Shown piece by piece: positions 42,956-51,102 of a stretch of 64,000 bases of DNA (within the stretch, counting starts at the first letter, position 1; every line of letters starts with the position of its first letter). Source of the stretch: an uncultured Christensenella sp. (GTDB lineage Bacteria > Bacillota > Clostridia > Christensenellales > Borkfalkiaceae); the NCBI GenBank assembly GCA_905203015.1, contig CAJKUC010000009.1, forward strand, positions 1 through 64,000. The letters run 5' to 3'. Under the pieces are notes generated by a model that was given only the letters and a program-made list of their open reading frames with translations, had not been told where the DNA came from and searched no databases. Position numbers and translations under genes: made by a program.

Positions 42956-42996
42956 ATCATAGCATAAACGCGGAAAATTTGCAAGTTTTCCGCGTT
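42956..42996 (-). promoter_or_regulatory. Promoter with overlapping inverted repeat, kinase-PqqD-peptidase-exporter cluster
   Basis: On the minus strand TTGCAA (42979-42984) and TATGAT (42956-42961) are 17 bases apart. A perfect 11-bp inverted repeat (42967-42977 with 42986-42996, AACGCGGAAAA type) spans the -35 box, as an operator would. Upstream, 43001-43024 is a 12-bp sequence repeated twice (TGCCGTATTTTT). Confidence 0.6.
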
Positions 42997-43144
42997 CATT
43001 TGCCGTATTTTTTGCCGTATTTTTTGCATAATCGTAAATTTTTTCAGATCTTTCGCTTCTGCCGTGTTTCTCTTTTCCTCGCCTGTTACGCGGAAATCGT
43101 GCGGGGAACAAACCGATTATGAAAAAATTTTACGCGCATAGCGT

Positions 43145-43564
43145 TTAAAATTCCCACAAATTCAGCCCCGTGATTTCGTCGGTACGGCGCGAAATATCGC
43201 CTTCGATCAATCGGATCACCGCCTCGCACGTAGCGGAAACGCGCGCGGAATTCAGATGTCCGCCGAATACGACGCCGTTTTCGTCGGCTGCGGAAATGTG
43301 AAAATGCGCATAATATTCTCCGTCTTTCCGATCGATCGTGCCAAGCAAGGAAACAATCTCGAAAACGCCTGCATACCTGCGCGAATTATACTTCTTTTGC
43401 GGAAAATTATATGCGCCCGCCTCAAATTCGTCCGTCGCGCCGATCGCCTGCACAGACGCAAAGCGCACGTTTTCTTTCAGAGCCGCCTCTTTGATTTTTT
43501 CCGTAATTTCTTCGCCTCTGTCTATCCTTACAACGATGGTGTTTCCGAATCTTTTATACTGCAT
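43145..43564 (-). CDS. DUF296/PPC-domain DNA-binding-like protein
   Basis: A 139-residue protein made of a single PPC (DUF296) domain, the fold found in plant AT-hook proteins and in many small bacterial proteins that form trimers. Marks are YKRFGNTIVVRIDRGEEI at the start, FASVQAIGATDEFEAG, and the metal-site-like EYYAHFHISAADENG followed by FGGHLNSARVSATCE. Its function in bacteria is not known. The ATG has AAGGAGAG upstream. It ends a same-strand run with the TetR regulator and membrane proteins upstream. Confidence 0.88.
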   Translation of the reverse strand: MQYKRFGNTIVVRIDRGEEITEKIKEAALKENVRFASVQAIGATDEFEAGAYNFPQKKYNSRRYAGVFEIVSLLGTIDRKDGEYYAHFHISAADENGVVFGGHLNSARVSATCEAVIRLIEGDISRRTDEITGLNLWEF

Positions 43565-43596
43565 TTTTCTCTCCTTTTCTTATGCTTTTTCTCGTT

Positions 43597-44304
43597 TTAC
43601 TTTTCGTTATCGCCGCCCGCCGACGTTTTTCCGACGATTGCGCTCCGTTTTTTCAGACGGGCGATTTCACGGATCGTAAAACGGAACGACAACGCCGCGA
43701 TAAGCGCGACGATCACGCCGCTTGAAACAACCGATAACGTAAAAATCGACGTATCCCCCGCTTCCGAAAATACGCTGATCAACGTATTTTGCAGCGACAA
43801 TACGGAAAACAGCGCGTCGCAAAGTCCGATTTCCCGTAACTGCATCAGCGCAAGCGAATCGCTTTTTCCCGCCCTTTTAAAACGCACGCATGCCGCCGCG
43901 ATTTTATACGTGGTGTATGTGGCTACAGTTATCGCGGCGATCGTTCCCGTATTCACCGTTTTTTTCCCGACAGCCATAATCGATACAGGCGTAATTAACG
44001 CCACGTTGATCAAAAACGTGAAAACGGAAACACCGTAAAACGTACGCCTTTCCCTCTTCGCCGCCGCGTTCCGATCGCTTTCGCGGAAATTTTTCGCTTC
44101 GGATACAATCAGCGTACACCTTGCGGCCGCCAGAAAGGCATAATATATCCCCGCGCTGATATGCCACGCCGAAACAAACAACGCGCCGAGAAAGATATTA
44201 TACGCGGCAAATGCGGACGTGGTGACGGCGGACCAAGCCGATCCGCCGTATCTTCCCCAAAAAGGGTGAGATTTGCATTTTCCGATCGTTTCTTTAATTT
44301 TCAT
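43597..44304 (-). CDS. Multi-pass membrane protein of unknown function
   Basis: A 235-residue protein with about six predicted membrane segments: roughly 25-45, 50-68, 92-112, 120-140, 160-180 and 188-206. The termini are basic and hydrophilic. I do not recognise motifs pointing to a substrate. It lies 84 bp downstream of the TetR-family regulator gene and 32 bp before the DUF296 gene on the same strand, so it may be under that regulator. The start ATG has no clear ribosome binding site, suggesting coupling or a different start. Confidence 0.7.
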   Translation of the reverse strand: MKIKETIGKCKSHPFWGRYGGSAWSAVTTSAFAAYNIFLGALFVSAWHISAGIYYAFLAAARCTLIVSEAKNFRESDRNAAAKRERRTFYGVSVFTFLINVALITPVSIMAVGKKTVNTGTIAAITVATYTTYKIAAACVRFKRAGKSDSLALMQLREIGLCDALFSVLSLQNTLISVFSEAGDTSIFTLSVVSSGVIVALIAALSFRFTIREIARLKKRSAIVGKTSAGGDNEK

Positions 44305-44388
44305 TGATGTTGTATGCGTTTTTCAGCGATTGTTACGCGCCCTTCACGCCGTTTTTCCTCCGTTCGTTTCTTTCGCCCGTTCTGCAGA

Positions 44389-45021
44389 TTACGTTTGCGA
44401 ATCGGGCGGCGATTGTTGCGGCAATTTTTCCGCGGGCTTTCCGCTTTCGGCATGCCCCACGCAATTTTTCACGATCGAGGCAATTTTTTCAATCGGCTCT
44501 ATACAATCGCGCGCCACCCAGCGCATAACGATCGCCGATACGCCCTTCGTGTAAAATTCCATCCTGTATTCGTGCTCCTCTTCCGGCACGCCGAAACGGG
44601 ATAAAATGGGTGAAAAAACATCGTCGAACATCGTTTTATAAGATTTTTCCGCGTCGAACAGATCGGGGCGGGAACAGATCGCGCGGAACGCCTTTTTATT
44701 CTGCAGCACGAAAGCGAGATACGGAAACAGATATTCGTCGGTGATTAAATATAATTCGTGCGTTTGTACGCTGCCTATTTTTTGCGGAAAATCGCTTTTG
44801 CGAAAGGATTCCGCAAACCTCTCGCTCAACACGGAAATCGTTTCCGACAATAAATCGTACGTGTTTTCGTAGTGCAGATAAAAAGTGGAGCGGTTGACAT
44901 TTGCGGCAACGCAGATTTCTTTCACCGTGATAAAATCGAAATCTTTCTTTTCAAGCAACGTCAGCAGGGCTTCGTCCATTTTCAGAGCGGTATTAAAATA
45001 TTTACTTTCGTTTTTATTCAT
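44389..45021 (-). CDS. TetR/AcrR-family transcriptional regulator
   Basis: A 210-residue regulator. The N-terminal helix-turn-helix is VKEICVAANVNRSTFYLHYENTYDLL, typical of TetR proteins. The C-terminal ligand domain ends in YTKGVSAIVMRWVARDC, typical of the TetR_C_8 / DhaS-like group. The start MNKNESKYF (45019-45021) has AAGGAG at 7 bases. It lies between a small two-helix membrane protein and the six-helix membrane protein on the same strand, which are candidate targets. No palindromic operator was clear in the gap. Confidence 0.88.
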   Translation of the reverse strand: MNKNESKYFNTALKMDEALLTLLEKKDFDFITVKEICVAANVNRSTFYLHYENTYDLLSETISVLSERFAESFRKSDFPQKIGSVQTHELYLITDEYLFPYLAFVLQNKKAFRAICSRPDLFDAEKSYKTMFDDVFSPILSRFGVPEEEHEYRMEFYTKGVSAIVMRWVARDCIEPIEKIASIVKNCVGHAESGKPAEKLPQQSPPDSQT

Positions 45022-45129
45022 TGCCGACTCCTTTTTGCCGTGCTTTGCCATGCGGCCGCTTCGCTGCAATATCTTCCTTTCGCATGTCGTTTTGATTTCA
45101 GCCGTTTTGATAATCAGAAGCCCGCCGCG

Positions 45130-45495
45130 TCACTCTTCCGCGTTTTCCGCCACCTCTTTGGCAAGTTGCAACACCTCGAACGCATACTTTTTCTTTCTTG
45201 CGGCAAGAAACTTTTTGTATATCGGGTAATTCACGCCCACAATAATCATTCCGAGAACGCCGAGGGCGATTCCGCCGATCATCGATCCCGTCGTTGCGGA
45301 ACCGATCACTTTCATCGCCAGGCACATTCCCGTGCCGAATACAAGCGTTCCCACGATCCCCGCCGTAAACGCCGCGATCAAGGGCGGGCGCTTCACTTTC
45401 TCATCGAGTTTTCTGAGAGCAACGGCTTTCCCCGCCGATTTCGTCGCGTATTCGCTTGCCAGTTTTTCCGCATAAATCTTGTCTGTGTTTTTCAT
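45130..45495 (-). CDS. Small two-helix membrane protein
   Basis: A 121-residue protein with an N-terminal amphipathic stretch (KIYAEKLASEYATKS), two membrane helices (about 43-63 and 70-91) and a basic end with YPIYKKFLAARKKKYAFEV. Homologues in clostridial genomes are often labelled dihydropteridine reductase, but nothing in the sequence supports an enzyme. The start MKNTDKIY (45493-45495) has GGGAGG upstream. It precedes the TetR gene. Confidence 0.75.
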   Translation of the reverse strand: MKNTDKIYAEKLASEYATKSAGKAVALRKLDEKVKRPPLIAAFTAGIVGTLVFGTGMCLAMKVIGSATTGSMIGGIALGVLGMIIVGVNYPIYKKFLAARKKKYAFEVLQLAKEVAENAEE

Positions 45496-45541
45496 AATAA
45501 CATACCTCCCGCCGAGGGCTTTTCTCCCTATCGGCAAGTAT

Positions 45542-45547
45542 ATTATA
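45542..45547 (-). promoter_or_regulatory. Extended -10 element upstream of the two-helix membrane protein
   Basis: TTGTTATAAT on the minus strand, an extended -10 box (TG-N-TATAAT) about 45 bp before the start codon; no good -35 box is seen. Confidence 0.45.
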
Positions 45548-45644
45548 ACAAATCGAAACTGAAAACGGAACGACACGTTTTTTGAAAAGCGTCGATTTGT
45601 GAAAAAATTCCGTTTTATCCGCACGTTTGCTTTTCAGCCGCTTT

Positions 45645-45989
45645 TTATCCGCGTATTTGCGTTTTATTTGCCCGACCGCTTCTTTTTGCCGCCCGAAGCC
45701 CCGCGCATGTATCTTCCACGATCGCGCACAACGTTTCCGCATCATCGGGATCGGTCGGCATATACATAGGCTTTGCTCCGTCGTAAGGAATTTCTTTTTG
45801 CATTGCGTACTTTTCGTTCGTCGGCGTGATTTTCACCAAAAAGCGATCATCGAATATCCCGCCGAAATAAACGCCGTCGCAATACGCTAAAAATTCCCCC
45901 ATCATCGGCTTGAACACAATTCGTTCGCCGCCCGCCGCGCGCGCCAACTGCCCGGCTATATACTCTTTATATTCTTTTCCCGAAGGCAT
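45645..45989 (-). CDS. TfoX/Sxy N-terminal-domain protein
   Basis: A 114-residue protein with the TfoX N-terminal fold: IVFKPMMGEFLAYCDGVYFGGIFDDRFLVKIT and PYDGAKPMYMP are typical. Full TfoX/Sxy controls competence in gamma-proteobacteria, but single-domain forms in Firmicutes have no proven role. The ATG has GAGGGG upstream. It starts 13 bp after the membrane-anchored barnase-like gene and probably shares its transcript. Confidence 0.88.
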   Translation of the reverse strand: MPSGKEYKEYIAGQLARAAGGERIVFKPMMGEFLAYCDGVYFGGIFDDRFLVKITPTNEKYAMQKEIPYDGAKPMYMPTDPDDAETLCAIVEDTCAGLRAAKRSGRANKTQIRG

Positions 45990-46002
45990 ATTTTGTTCCC
46001 CT

Positions 46003-46725
46003 CTATGATCTTTTCAGCCGTTTAAATAAGGAAGATATCAAAAGATATACGATTGCGATCGGCACAAGAACGGCATAACCGACAATCTTTATTACGGTAA
46101 AGCACGACGTTTTCGCATCCCGCAAAAAATCGCTTGCAGGCTCTTTTCTTACAGCAAGAACATAGATGACATAAACACCCCCGCACACCGCCCCGACGAT
46201 TGAAAAGGCTTGAAAAATATCCGACGTTTTATTGATATCTTTCTTTTTAACAGGAACAAAGGCGGGATCTCCGTCATCCCCGTAATGCGTATCTGTATAA
46301 AAAATTTCGGAACAGTCCGCCGCATACACCAGCCTTTTCTGTCCGCGCCGCGATGTATTTTCGGGATAGTCCAAATCGCATTCTCTCAAATCGGTTTTTT
46401 CCGTATATTCCGTAATCTTTTTTGCATATCTGAACACATCGCCGCCGATATAATAGCCGTCTTCCGGTTGTTCGCCGCTCTTCTCCGTCTCGGATTTCAA
46501 AAGATAATTCGAGGGAAGTTTTTTATATGTATACAGATACAGCGCCACTTCTTTTTTGGTATGATATCTACCGTTTTCATGTACCGTTGTTCTTGTTGCG
46601 GCAGTGCAGATAAGCAGCACCACCATCGTAATTATCCATACAGCCACTATTACCGCCCGTCGATTCGGCTTCATTGTTCCATTAACGCTGCCCGACTGTA
46701 CTATTTCCTGATTTTTTTCCATCAT
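46003..46725 (-). CDS. Membrane-anchored barnase-like ribonuclease-domain protein
   Basis: A 240-residue protein with a membrane segment at about 23-43, a barnase-type domain at about 50-160, and two further membrane segments (about 172-192 and 209-232). The domain follows barnase closely: YLYTYKKLPSNYLLKSETE, YYIGGDVF, RECDLDYPENTSRRGQKRLVY and IFYTDTHY. Residues matching barnase Lys27, Glu73, Arg83, Arg87 and His102 are Lys77, Glu115, Arg127, Arg131 and His147. Expected topology places the domain outside the cell. No barstar-like gene is visible in the window. The ATG has AAGGG upstream, and a promoter lies at 46763-46792. Confidence 0.8.
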   Translation of the reverse strand: MMEKNQEIVQSGSVNGTMKPNRRAVIVAVWIITMVVLLICTAATRTTVHENGRYHTKKEVALYLYTYKKLPSNYLLKSETEKSGEQPEDGYYIGGDVFRYAKKITEYTEKTDLRECDLDYPENTSRRGQKRLVYAADCSEIFYTDTHYGDDGDPAFVPVKKKDINKTSDIFQAFSIVGAVCGGVYVIYVLAVRKEPASDFLRDAKTSCFTVIKIVGYAVLVPIAIVYLLISSLFKRLKRS

Positions 46726-46762
46726 TCCACACCCTTTTACATGAATTTCTCTTTCTTTGATA

Positions 46763-46792
46763 ATTATACCTTAAAATCGCCTGAATTGGCAA
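46763..46792 (-). promoter_or_regulatory. Promoter of the barnase-like gene
   Basis: TTGCCA (46787-46792) and TATAAT (46763-46768) on the minus strand with 18-base spacing, about 40 bp before the start codon. Confidence 0.7.
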
Positions 46793-46832
46793 TCGATTTG
46801 CGCCCATATTTTTTGCGGAATTTTTTTGCGGC

Positions 46833-46878
46833 AAAAAGAAAAACAGCCGACGATCACACTTTCGTTGACCGCCGACCG
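46833..46878 (-). terminator. Terminator after tRNA-Thr
   Basis: On the minus strand a 12-bp stem including four G-U pairs (rc of 46867-46878 with rc of 46844-46855) is followed by TTTTTCTTTTT. Confidence 0.75.
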
Positions 46879-46882
46879 TTTC

Positions 46883-46958
<76 letters not shown>

Positions 46959-47015
46959 ACCGTCTCTCTCTTATCGGAAGAAAGAAAATCTCTCTTTCCG
47001 CAAGGCTACCTATTT

Positions 47016-47044
47016 ATTATAATGAAAAAACGAAAAATTGTCAA
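47016..47044 (-). promoter_or_regulatory. Consensus promoter of tRNA-Thr
   Basis: Perfect TTGACA (47039-47044) and TATAAT (47016-47021) on the minus strand with 17-base spacing, about 58 bp before the mature tRNA. Confidence 0.88.
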
Positions 47045-47136
47045 GCCGAAAAACCGCCTTTTCGATAAAATAAGTGAAAAAACGAAAAAAATTTTTAATT
47101 TTCTATTCTATCGTACAGAAAAACTAAAAACGATCT

Positions 47137-47186
47137 AAAAAAGATCCTTCCTTCCGGGCAATAACGCCGAAAGAAAAGATCTTTTC
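47137..47186 (-). terminator. Terminator after rny
   Basis: AAAAGATC (minus strand, rc of 47178-47185) pairs with GATCTTTTTT (rc of 47137-47145) with a T tail. Confidence 0.65.
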
Positions 47187-47195
47187 GTTTACGTT

Positions 47196-48818
47196 TTATT
47201 TCGCGTATTCCACGCTTCTGAATTCGCGGATGACGTTCACCTTGATCTGTCCCGGGTATTCCAGTTCCGCTTCGATCTTCTTCGCTATATCTTTGGCGAG
47301 AAACAGCGCCTGCGCGTCGTCCACCTGATCGGGTTTCACGATAACGCGCACTTCGCGCCCTGCCTGAATCGCGTAACTCTTTTCCACGCCGGGAAAATCG
47401 GAAGCGATCGCTTCGAGGCGTTCCAGACGTTTTACGTAATTCGTTCCCGTCTCTCTTCTCGCCCCCGGTCTCGCGCCCGAAATCGCGTCTGCCGCCTGAA
47501 TCAGCACTGCTTCGATCGTCTTCGGTTCAACGTCGCCGTGATGCGCCATAATCGCATTCACGATATTCGCGTTTTCCTTATATTTTTTGGCAAGTTCCGC
47601 GCCGATCTGTACGTGCGTGCCTTCCTGCTCCTGATCTACCGCTTTGCCGATATCGTGGAGCAACCCCGCGCGTTTCGCGAAGTTTACGTCAAGCCCCAGT
47701 TCCGCAGCCATCAGCCCCGCAAGAGTAGCCACTTCGATCGAATGTTTGTACACGTTCTGCCCGTAACTCGTACGGAATTTCAGCCTGCCGATCAGTTTCA
47801 CCAATTCGGGATGCAAGCCGAAAATGCCCACCTCGAACACCGCCGCTTCGCCCGCTTCGCGCACCTGTACGTCGATATCGCGGGTAACCTTTTCCACGGT
47901 TTCTTCGATTCTTGCGGGATGGATTCTTCCGTCTGCGATCAGGCGTTCCAAAGATACGCGTGCGATTTCCCTGCGCACGGGATCGAATCCCGAAAGAATC
48001 ACCACTTCGGGCGTATCGTCGATAATCAGTTCTATTCCCGTGGCATTTTCGAGGGCACGGATATTTCTGCCCTCTCTGCCGATGATACGCGCTTTCATGT
48101 CGTCGCTGGGCAGGGGCACAACGGAAACGGTGATTTCCGAAGACTGATCTGCCGCACATTTCTGAATCGCCAGCGAAATGATTTTTTTCGCGTTGATTTC
48201 CGCCTCGTCCTTGGCTTGCTGCTCTAAAGAGCGTACTTCTTTCGCCACTTCGTGACGGGTTTCGTCGAGAATCTCTTCCGTAAGCGCTTTTTTCGCCTCG
48301 TCGCGGGTGAGTTGCGCCACGCGTTCGAGTTCCTGCACCATAAGTTCGTGCTGCGAATCCAACTTATGCTGTAATTCGTCCAATTCGCTTTCTTTACTCT
48401 CGATTTTTGCCTTCTGCTCGTCCAACGCTTCGATTTTACGATCGAGCGAATCCTCTTTCTGAGTCAGCCGCTGTTCCGCGCGTTGCAATTCCGCGCGTTT
48501 TTCCTTCGTTTCGCGATCGAACTCGTTGCGTAATTTAAGATCCTGTTCCTTCGCTTCCAAAATCGCTTCTTTTAAAACGCGCTTACTTTCTTCGCGCGCC
48601 GAAGTCGTGATTTTTTGCCCCTCCGCTTTCGCGTCATCGACGATTTTCTTCGCTTCCGAATTTGCCTCGCCGATTTCTCTTTCAGTATTTTTCTTTTTAT
48701 AGATGATAAAACCTACAATTGCCAGAAGCACGGTGACGAGCACCGCCGCAATCAGGCTACCGATAAATACTCCGCCGCTTACGGTCAGAAACAGGATGCC
48801 GAATGATGATACGTTCAT
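47196..48818 (-). CDS. rny: Ribonuclease Y
   Basis: A 540-residue membrane-anchored endoribonuclease that starts mRNA decay in Firmicutes. It has one N-terminal membrane segment (about 8-40), a long coiled coil (about 45-200) rich in Glu and Lys, a KH RNA-binding domain (KARIIGREGRNIRALENATG) and an HD domain (LLHDIGKAVDQEQEGTH). The start MNVSSFGI (48816-48818) has AGGAGG upstream, which rules out a longer frame. Position near recA matches the Bacillus order with nadE inserted between them. Confidence 0.97.
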   Translation of the reverse strand: MNVSSFGILFLTVSGGVFIGSLIAAVLVTVLLAIVGFIIYKKKNTEREIGEANSEAKKIVDDAKAEGQKITTSAREESKRVLKEAILEAKEQDLKLRNEFDRETKEKRAELQRAEQRLTQKEDSLDRKIEALDEQKAKIESKESELDELQHKLDSQHELMVQELERVAQLTRDEAKKALTEEILDETRHEVAKEVRSLEQQAKDEAEINAKKIISLAIQKCAADQSSEITVSVVPLPSDDMKARIIGREGRNIRALENATGIELIIDDTPEVVILSGFDPVRREIARVSLERLIADGRIHPARIEETVEKVTRDIDVQVREAGEAAVFEVGIFGLHPELVKLIGRLKFRTSYGQNVYKHSIEVATLAGLMAAELGLDVNFAKRAGLLHDIGKAVDQEQEGTHVQIGAELAKKYKENANIVNAIMAHHGDVEPKTIEAVLIQAADAISGARPGARRETGTNYVKRLERLEAIASDFPGVEKSYAIQAGREVRVIVKPDQVDDAQALFLAKDIAKKIEAELEYPGQIKVNVIREFRSVEYAK

Positions 48819-48908
48819 TATTTGCCTCCTGCATTGTAATAAAACTTTAAATTCCTTTTTCGGAACGTCCGCGCCATACCGCACAGTATGCAGGACTTTC
48901 CAATCTCT

Positions 48909-48937
48909 ATTTTACTATAAAGAAATAAAAAAGTCAA
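48909..48937 (-). promoter_or_regulatory. rny promoter
   Basis: TTGACT (48932-48937) and TAAAAT (48909-48914) on the minus strand with 17-base spacing. The surrounding 305-bp gap (48819-49123) otherwise holds the nadE terminator and A/T-rich filler. Confidence 0.75.
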
Positions 48938-49003
48938 TACTTTGACCTTGTTTTTTCAGTCCTTTTTCCTTTGTTTTTCCAAAAATATGAAAATTTTTTA
49001 ACA

Positions 49004-49036
49004 AAAAAGATCCGGGCACGCGGAAAGCATGCCCGA
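49004..49036 (-). terminator. Terminator after nadE
   Basis: On the minus strand CGGGCATGC pairs with GCGTGCCCG (one G-U pair) around TTTCC, followed by GATCTTTTTTG. Confidence 0.75.
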
Positions 49037-49123
49037 ACGCCGTTTTTTTCTGTAATTGTTTCTGTTTTCTCCGCTGCGTCGTGCCCGCTTCAAAAACGAC
49101 GGCAGGTCTCCGCCACGTTACCG

Positions 49124-51046
49124 TCAGAGCGATCTTTCGATTTCTTCCGCTTCTTCGATCCAGAGAGAAGCGAACGCGTCGGACGGCATACGGAAATCCG
49201 CGCGGGGAGATAACGTCACCGATCCGATTTTTACGCCGTCGGGCATACAGGAACGTTTGAATTGCTGTGCGAAAAATCTTTTATAAAAATTTTTCAGCCA
49301 TTTCGCAATCGTCTTTTTATCATATTTCTTCCCGAACGCATATTCCGCGAGATAAAACACCTTTCGGGGCAAAGCCCCCCTCCGAAGCGCATGATACAGG
49401 AAGAAATCGTGTAATTCGTAAGGGCCTACGAGATCCTCCGTTTTCTGCGCGATGTGCCCGTTTTCGTCGGGCGGAAGGAGTTCGGGCGAAATTTCCGTGG
49501 CGAGAATCGTTCCGATCACCCGCTTGGTTTTTCCGCCGATCCGCCTACCTTCATATTCCGCCAAGTGCCTGATCAGCGTTTTGGGTACGCCCGAATTCAC
49601 GCCGTACATCGACATATGGTCCCCGTTATACGTGCACCAGCCGAGCGCGAGTTCGCTTAAATCCCCCGTGCCTACCACGATACCGCCGTATTCGTTTGCA
49701 AGGTCCATTAAATTATACGTACGCGCGCGCGCCTGCGCGTTCTCGTACGTGACGTTTCTAACGGCGGAATCGTGCCCGATGTCCTCGAAATGCCGCATGA
49801 CGAGATCCGAAACGGGAATCGCTTTCACCGTTGCACCGAGGCTTTCGGGAAGCGCGAGAGAACTTTGCAACGTTTTTTCGCTCGTTCCGAACCCCGGCAT
49901 GGACACGGCTATAATATCCGAACGTTTTTTGCCGCAGATATCCATCGCCCGCGCCGCCACCAAAAGCGCGAGAGAAGAATCCAGCCCGCCAGAAACGCCG
50001 ATCACCGCGCATGCGGCGTGCGTGTGCGTAAGTCGCCTTGCCAGCGCCTGCGACTGCAACGATAAAATCAATTCTTTCCGCTCGTCCGCTTTTTCTCCGC
50101 ACGGTACAAACGGCATCGATTCGATTTTTCGCAACGATAAATCCGCATCGCCGACGAAAGAAGCGAATACCCGCAGATACCCGTCGTCTTTCGGGCGGAA
50201 CGTAGTGAGTTTCCGCCGTTCGTGCGTTAAAAATCCCACGTCGATTTCCGAAGCCGCTCCGCTCCCCGAAAATAATTCGCTCTCGTTTAAAATGCCGCCG
50301 TTTTCGGCAATGAGGCAATGCCCCGCAAACACGCAATCCGTCGTGGATTCGCCTTTTCCCGCGTCGGCGTACACATAGGCGCATACGCACCTTCCCGAAG
50401 CCGCTTTGATCAGCGAGCGGCGGTATTCCGCTTTTCCTACGGTTTCGTCGGAGGCGGAAAGATTCACGATAATCTGCGCGCCCGCAAGCGCGTGCGCCTC
50501 TGCGGGCGAATCCGCCACCCATAAATCTTCGCAGATTTCGCAAGCCACAAACGTATCGCCGTTTGTATCGCCGATCAGAATTTCTCTGCCGAACGGCACG
50601 ATTCCGCCGGCAAAAGAAAATTCCCGATCTGCGCCTCCGCAGGCTTCCGTGAAATACCTTTGTTCGTAAAATTCGCAATAATTGGGCAGCGCGGATTTCG
50701 GAATCAACGCAAGAATTTTCCCGCCGCAGATCGCCGCCGCGCAATTATACAGCGCGCTTCCCTTCCGCACGGGCAGACCTACGAAAAACAAAATATGCTC
50801 CGCGAATTTTCCGCTTTCTTCCGCAAGATACGCCGCCGCGTTTTCCGTTGCCGAAAGCAGCGTATCGTCGAAAAACAAATCGCCGCACGTATAGCCGCAT
50901 AAAGAAAGTTCGGGAAAAACGAGCACTTCCGTGCCCGCTTCCGCCTGTTTTTTCACTTCGCAAAGAATCGCTTCGACATTTGCTTTCACATCCGCCACGC
51001 GTAAATCGGGCGAAGCCGCCGCGACTTTTACAAATCCGTATTTCAT
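49124..51046 (-). CDS. nadE: NAD+ synthase (glutamine-hydrolysing)
   Basis: A 640-residue two-domain enzyme making NAD from deamido-NAD, ATP and glutamine. The N-terminal nitrilase-type glutaminase has the Glu-Lys-Cys triad: Glu46 in FPELSLCGY, Lys117 in IPKSALPNY and Cys172 in ACEICEDLW. The C-terminal synthase domain has the ATP loop GVSGGLDSSLALL, and GTGDLSELALGWCTYNGDH. Length is usual for the glutamine-dependent type. The ATG has GAGGAG upstream. It lies between recA and rny on the same strand. Confidence 0.96.
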   Translation of the reverse strand: MKYGFVKVAAASPDLRVADVKANVEAILCEVKKQAEAGTEVLVFPELSLCGYTCGDLFFDDTLLSATENAAAYLAEESGKFAEHILFFVGLPVRKGSALYNCAAAICGGKILALIPKSALPNYCEFYEQRYFTEACGGADREFSFAGGIVPFGREILIGDTNGDTFVACEICEDLWVADSPAEAHALAGAQIIVNLSASDETVGKAEYRRSLIKAASGRCVCAYVYADAGKGESTTDCVFAGHCLIAENGGILNESELFSGSGAASEIDVGFLTHERRKLTTFRPKDDGYLRVFASFVGDADLSLRKIESMPFVPCGEKADERKELILSLQSQALARRLTHTHAACAVIGVSGGLDSSLALLVAARAMDICGKKRSDIIAVSMPGFGTSEKTLQSSLALPESLGATVKAIPVSDLVMRHFEDIGHDSAVRNVTYENAQARARTYNLMDLANEYGGIVVGTGDLSELALGWCTYNGDHMSMYGVNSGVPKTLIRHLAEYEGRRIGGKTKRVIGTILATEISPELLPPDENGHIAQKTEDLVGPYELHDFFLYHALRRGALPRKVFYLAEYAFGKKYDKKTIAKWLKNFYKRFFAQQFKRSCMPDGVKIGSVTLSPRADFRMPSDAFASLWIEEAEEIERSL

Positions 51047-51102
51047 ACAAACTCCTCGTTTCCGCTTTCCGTAAATCTGCGTTCATACGGCGAACAAATA
51101 CG

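Noticed and set aside
45645..46002. Barstar-like inhibitor gene next to the barnase-like gene
   Set aside because: The adjacent 114-residue protein fits TfoX, and no other frame nearby resembles barstar.
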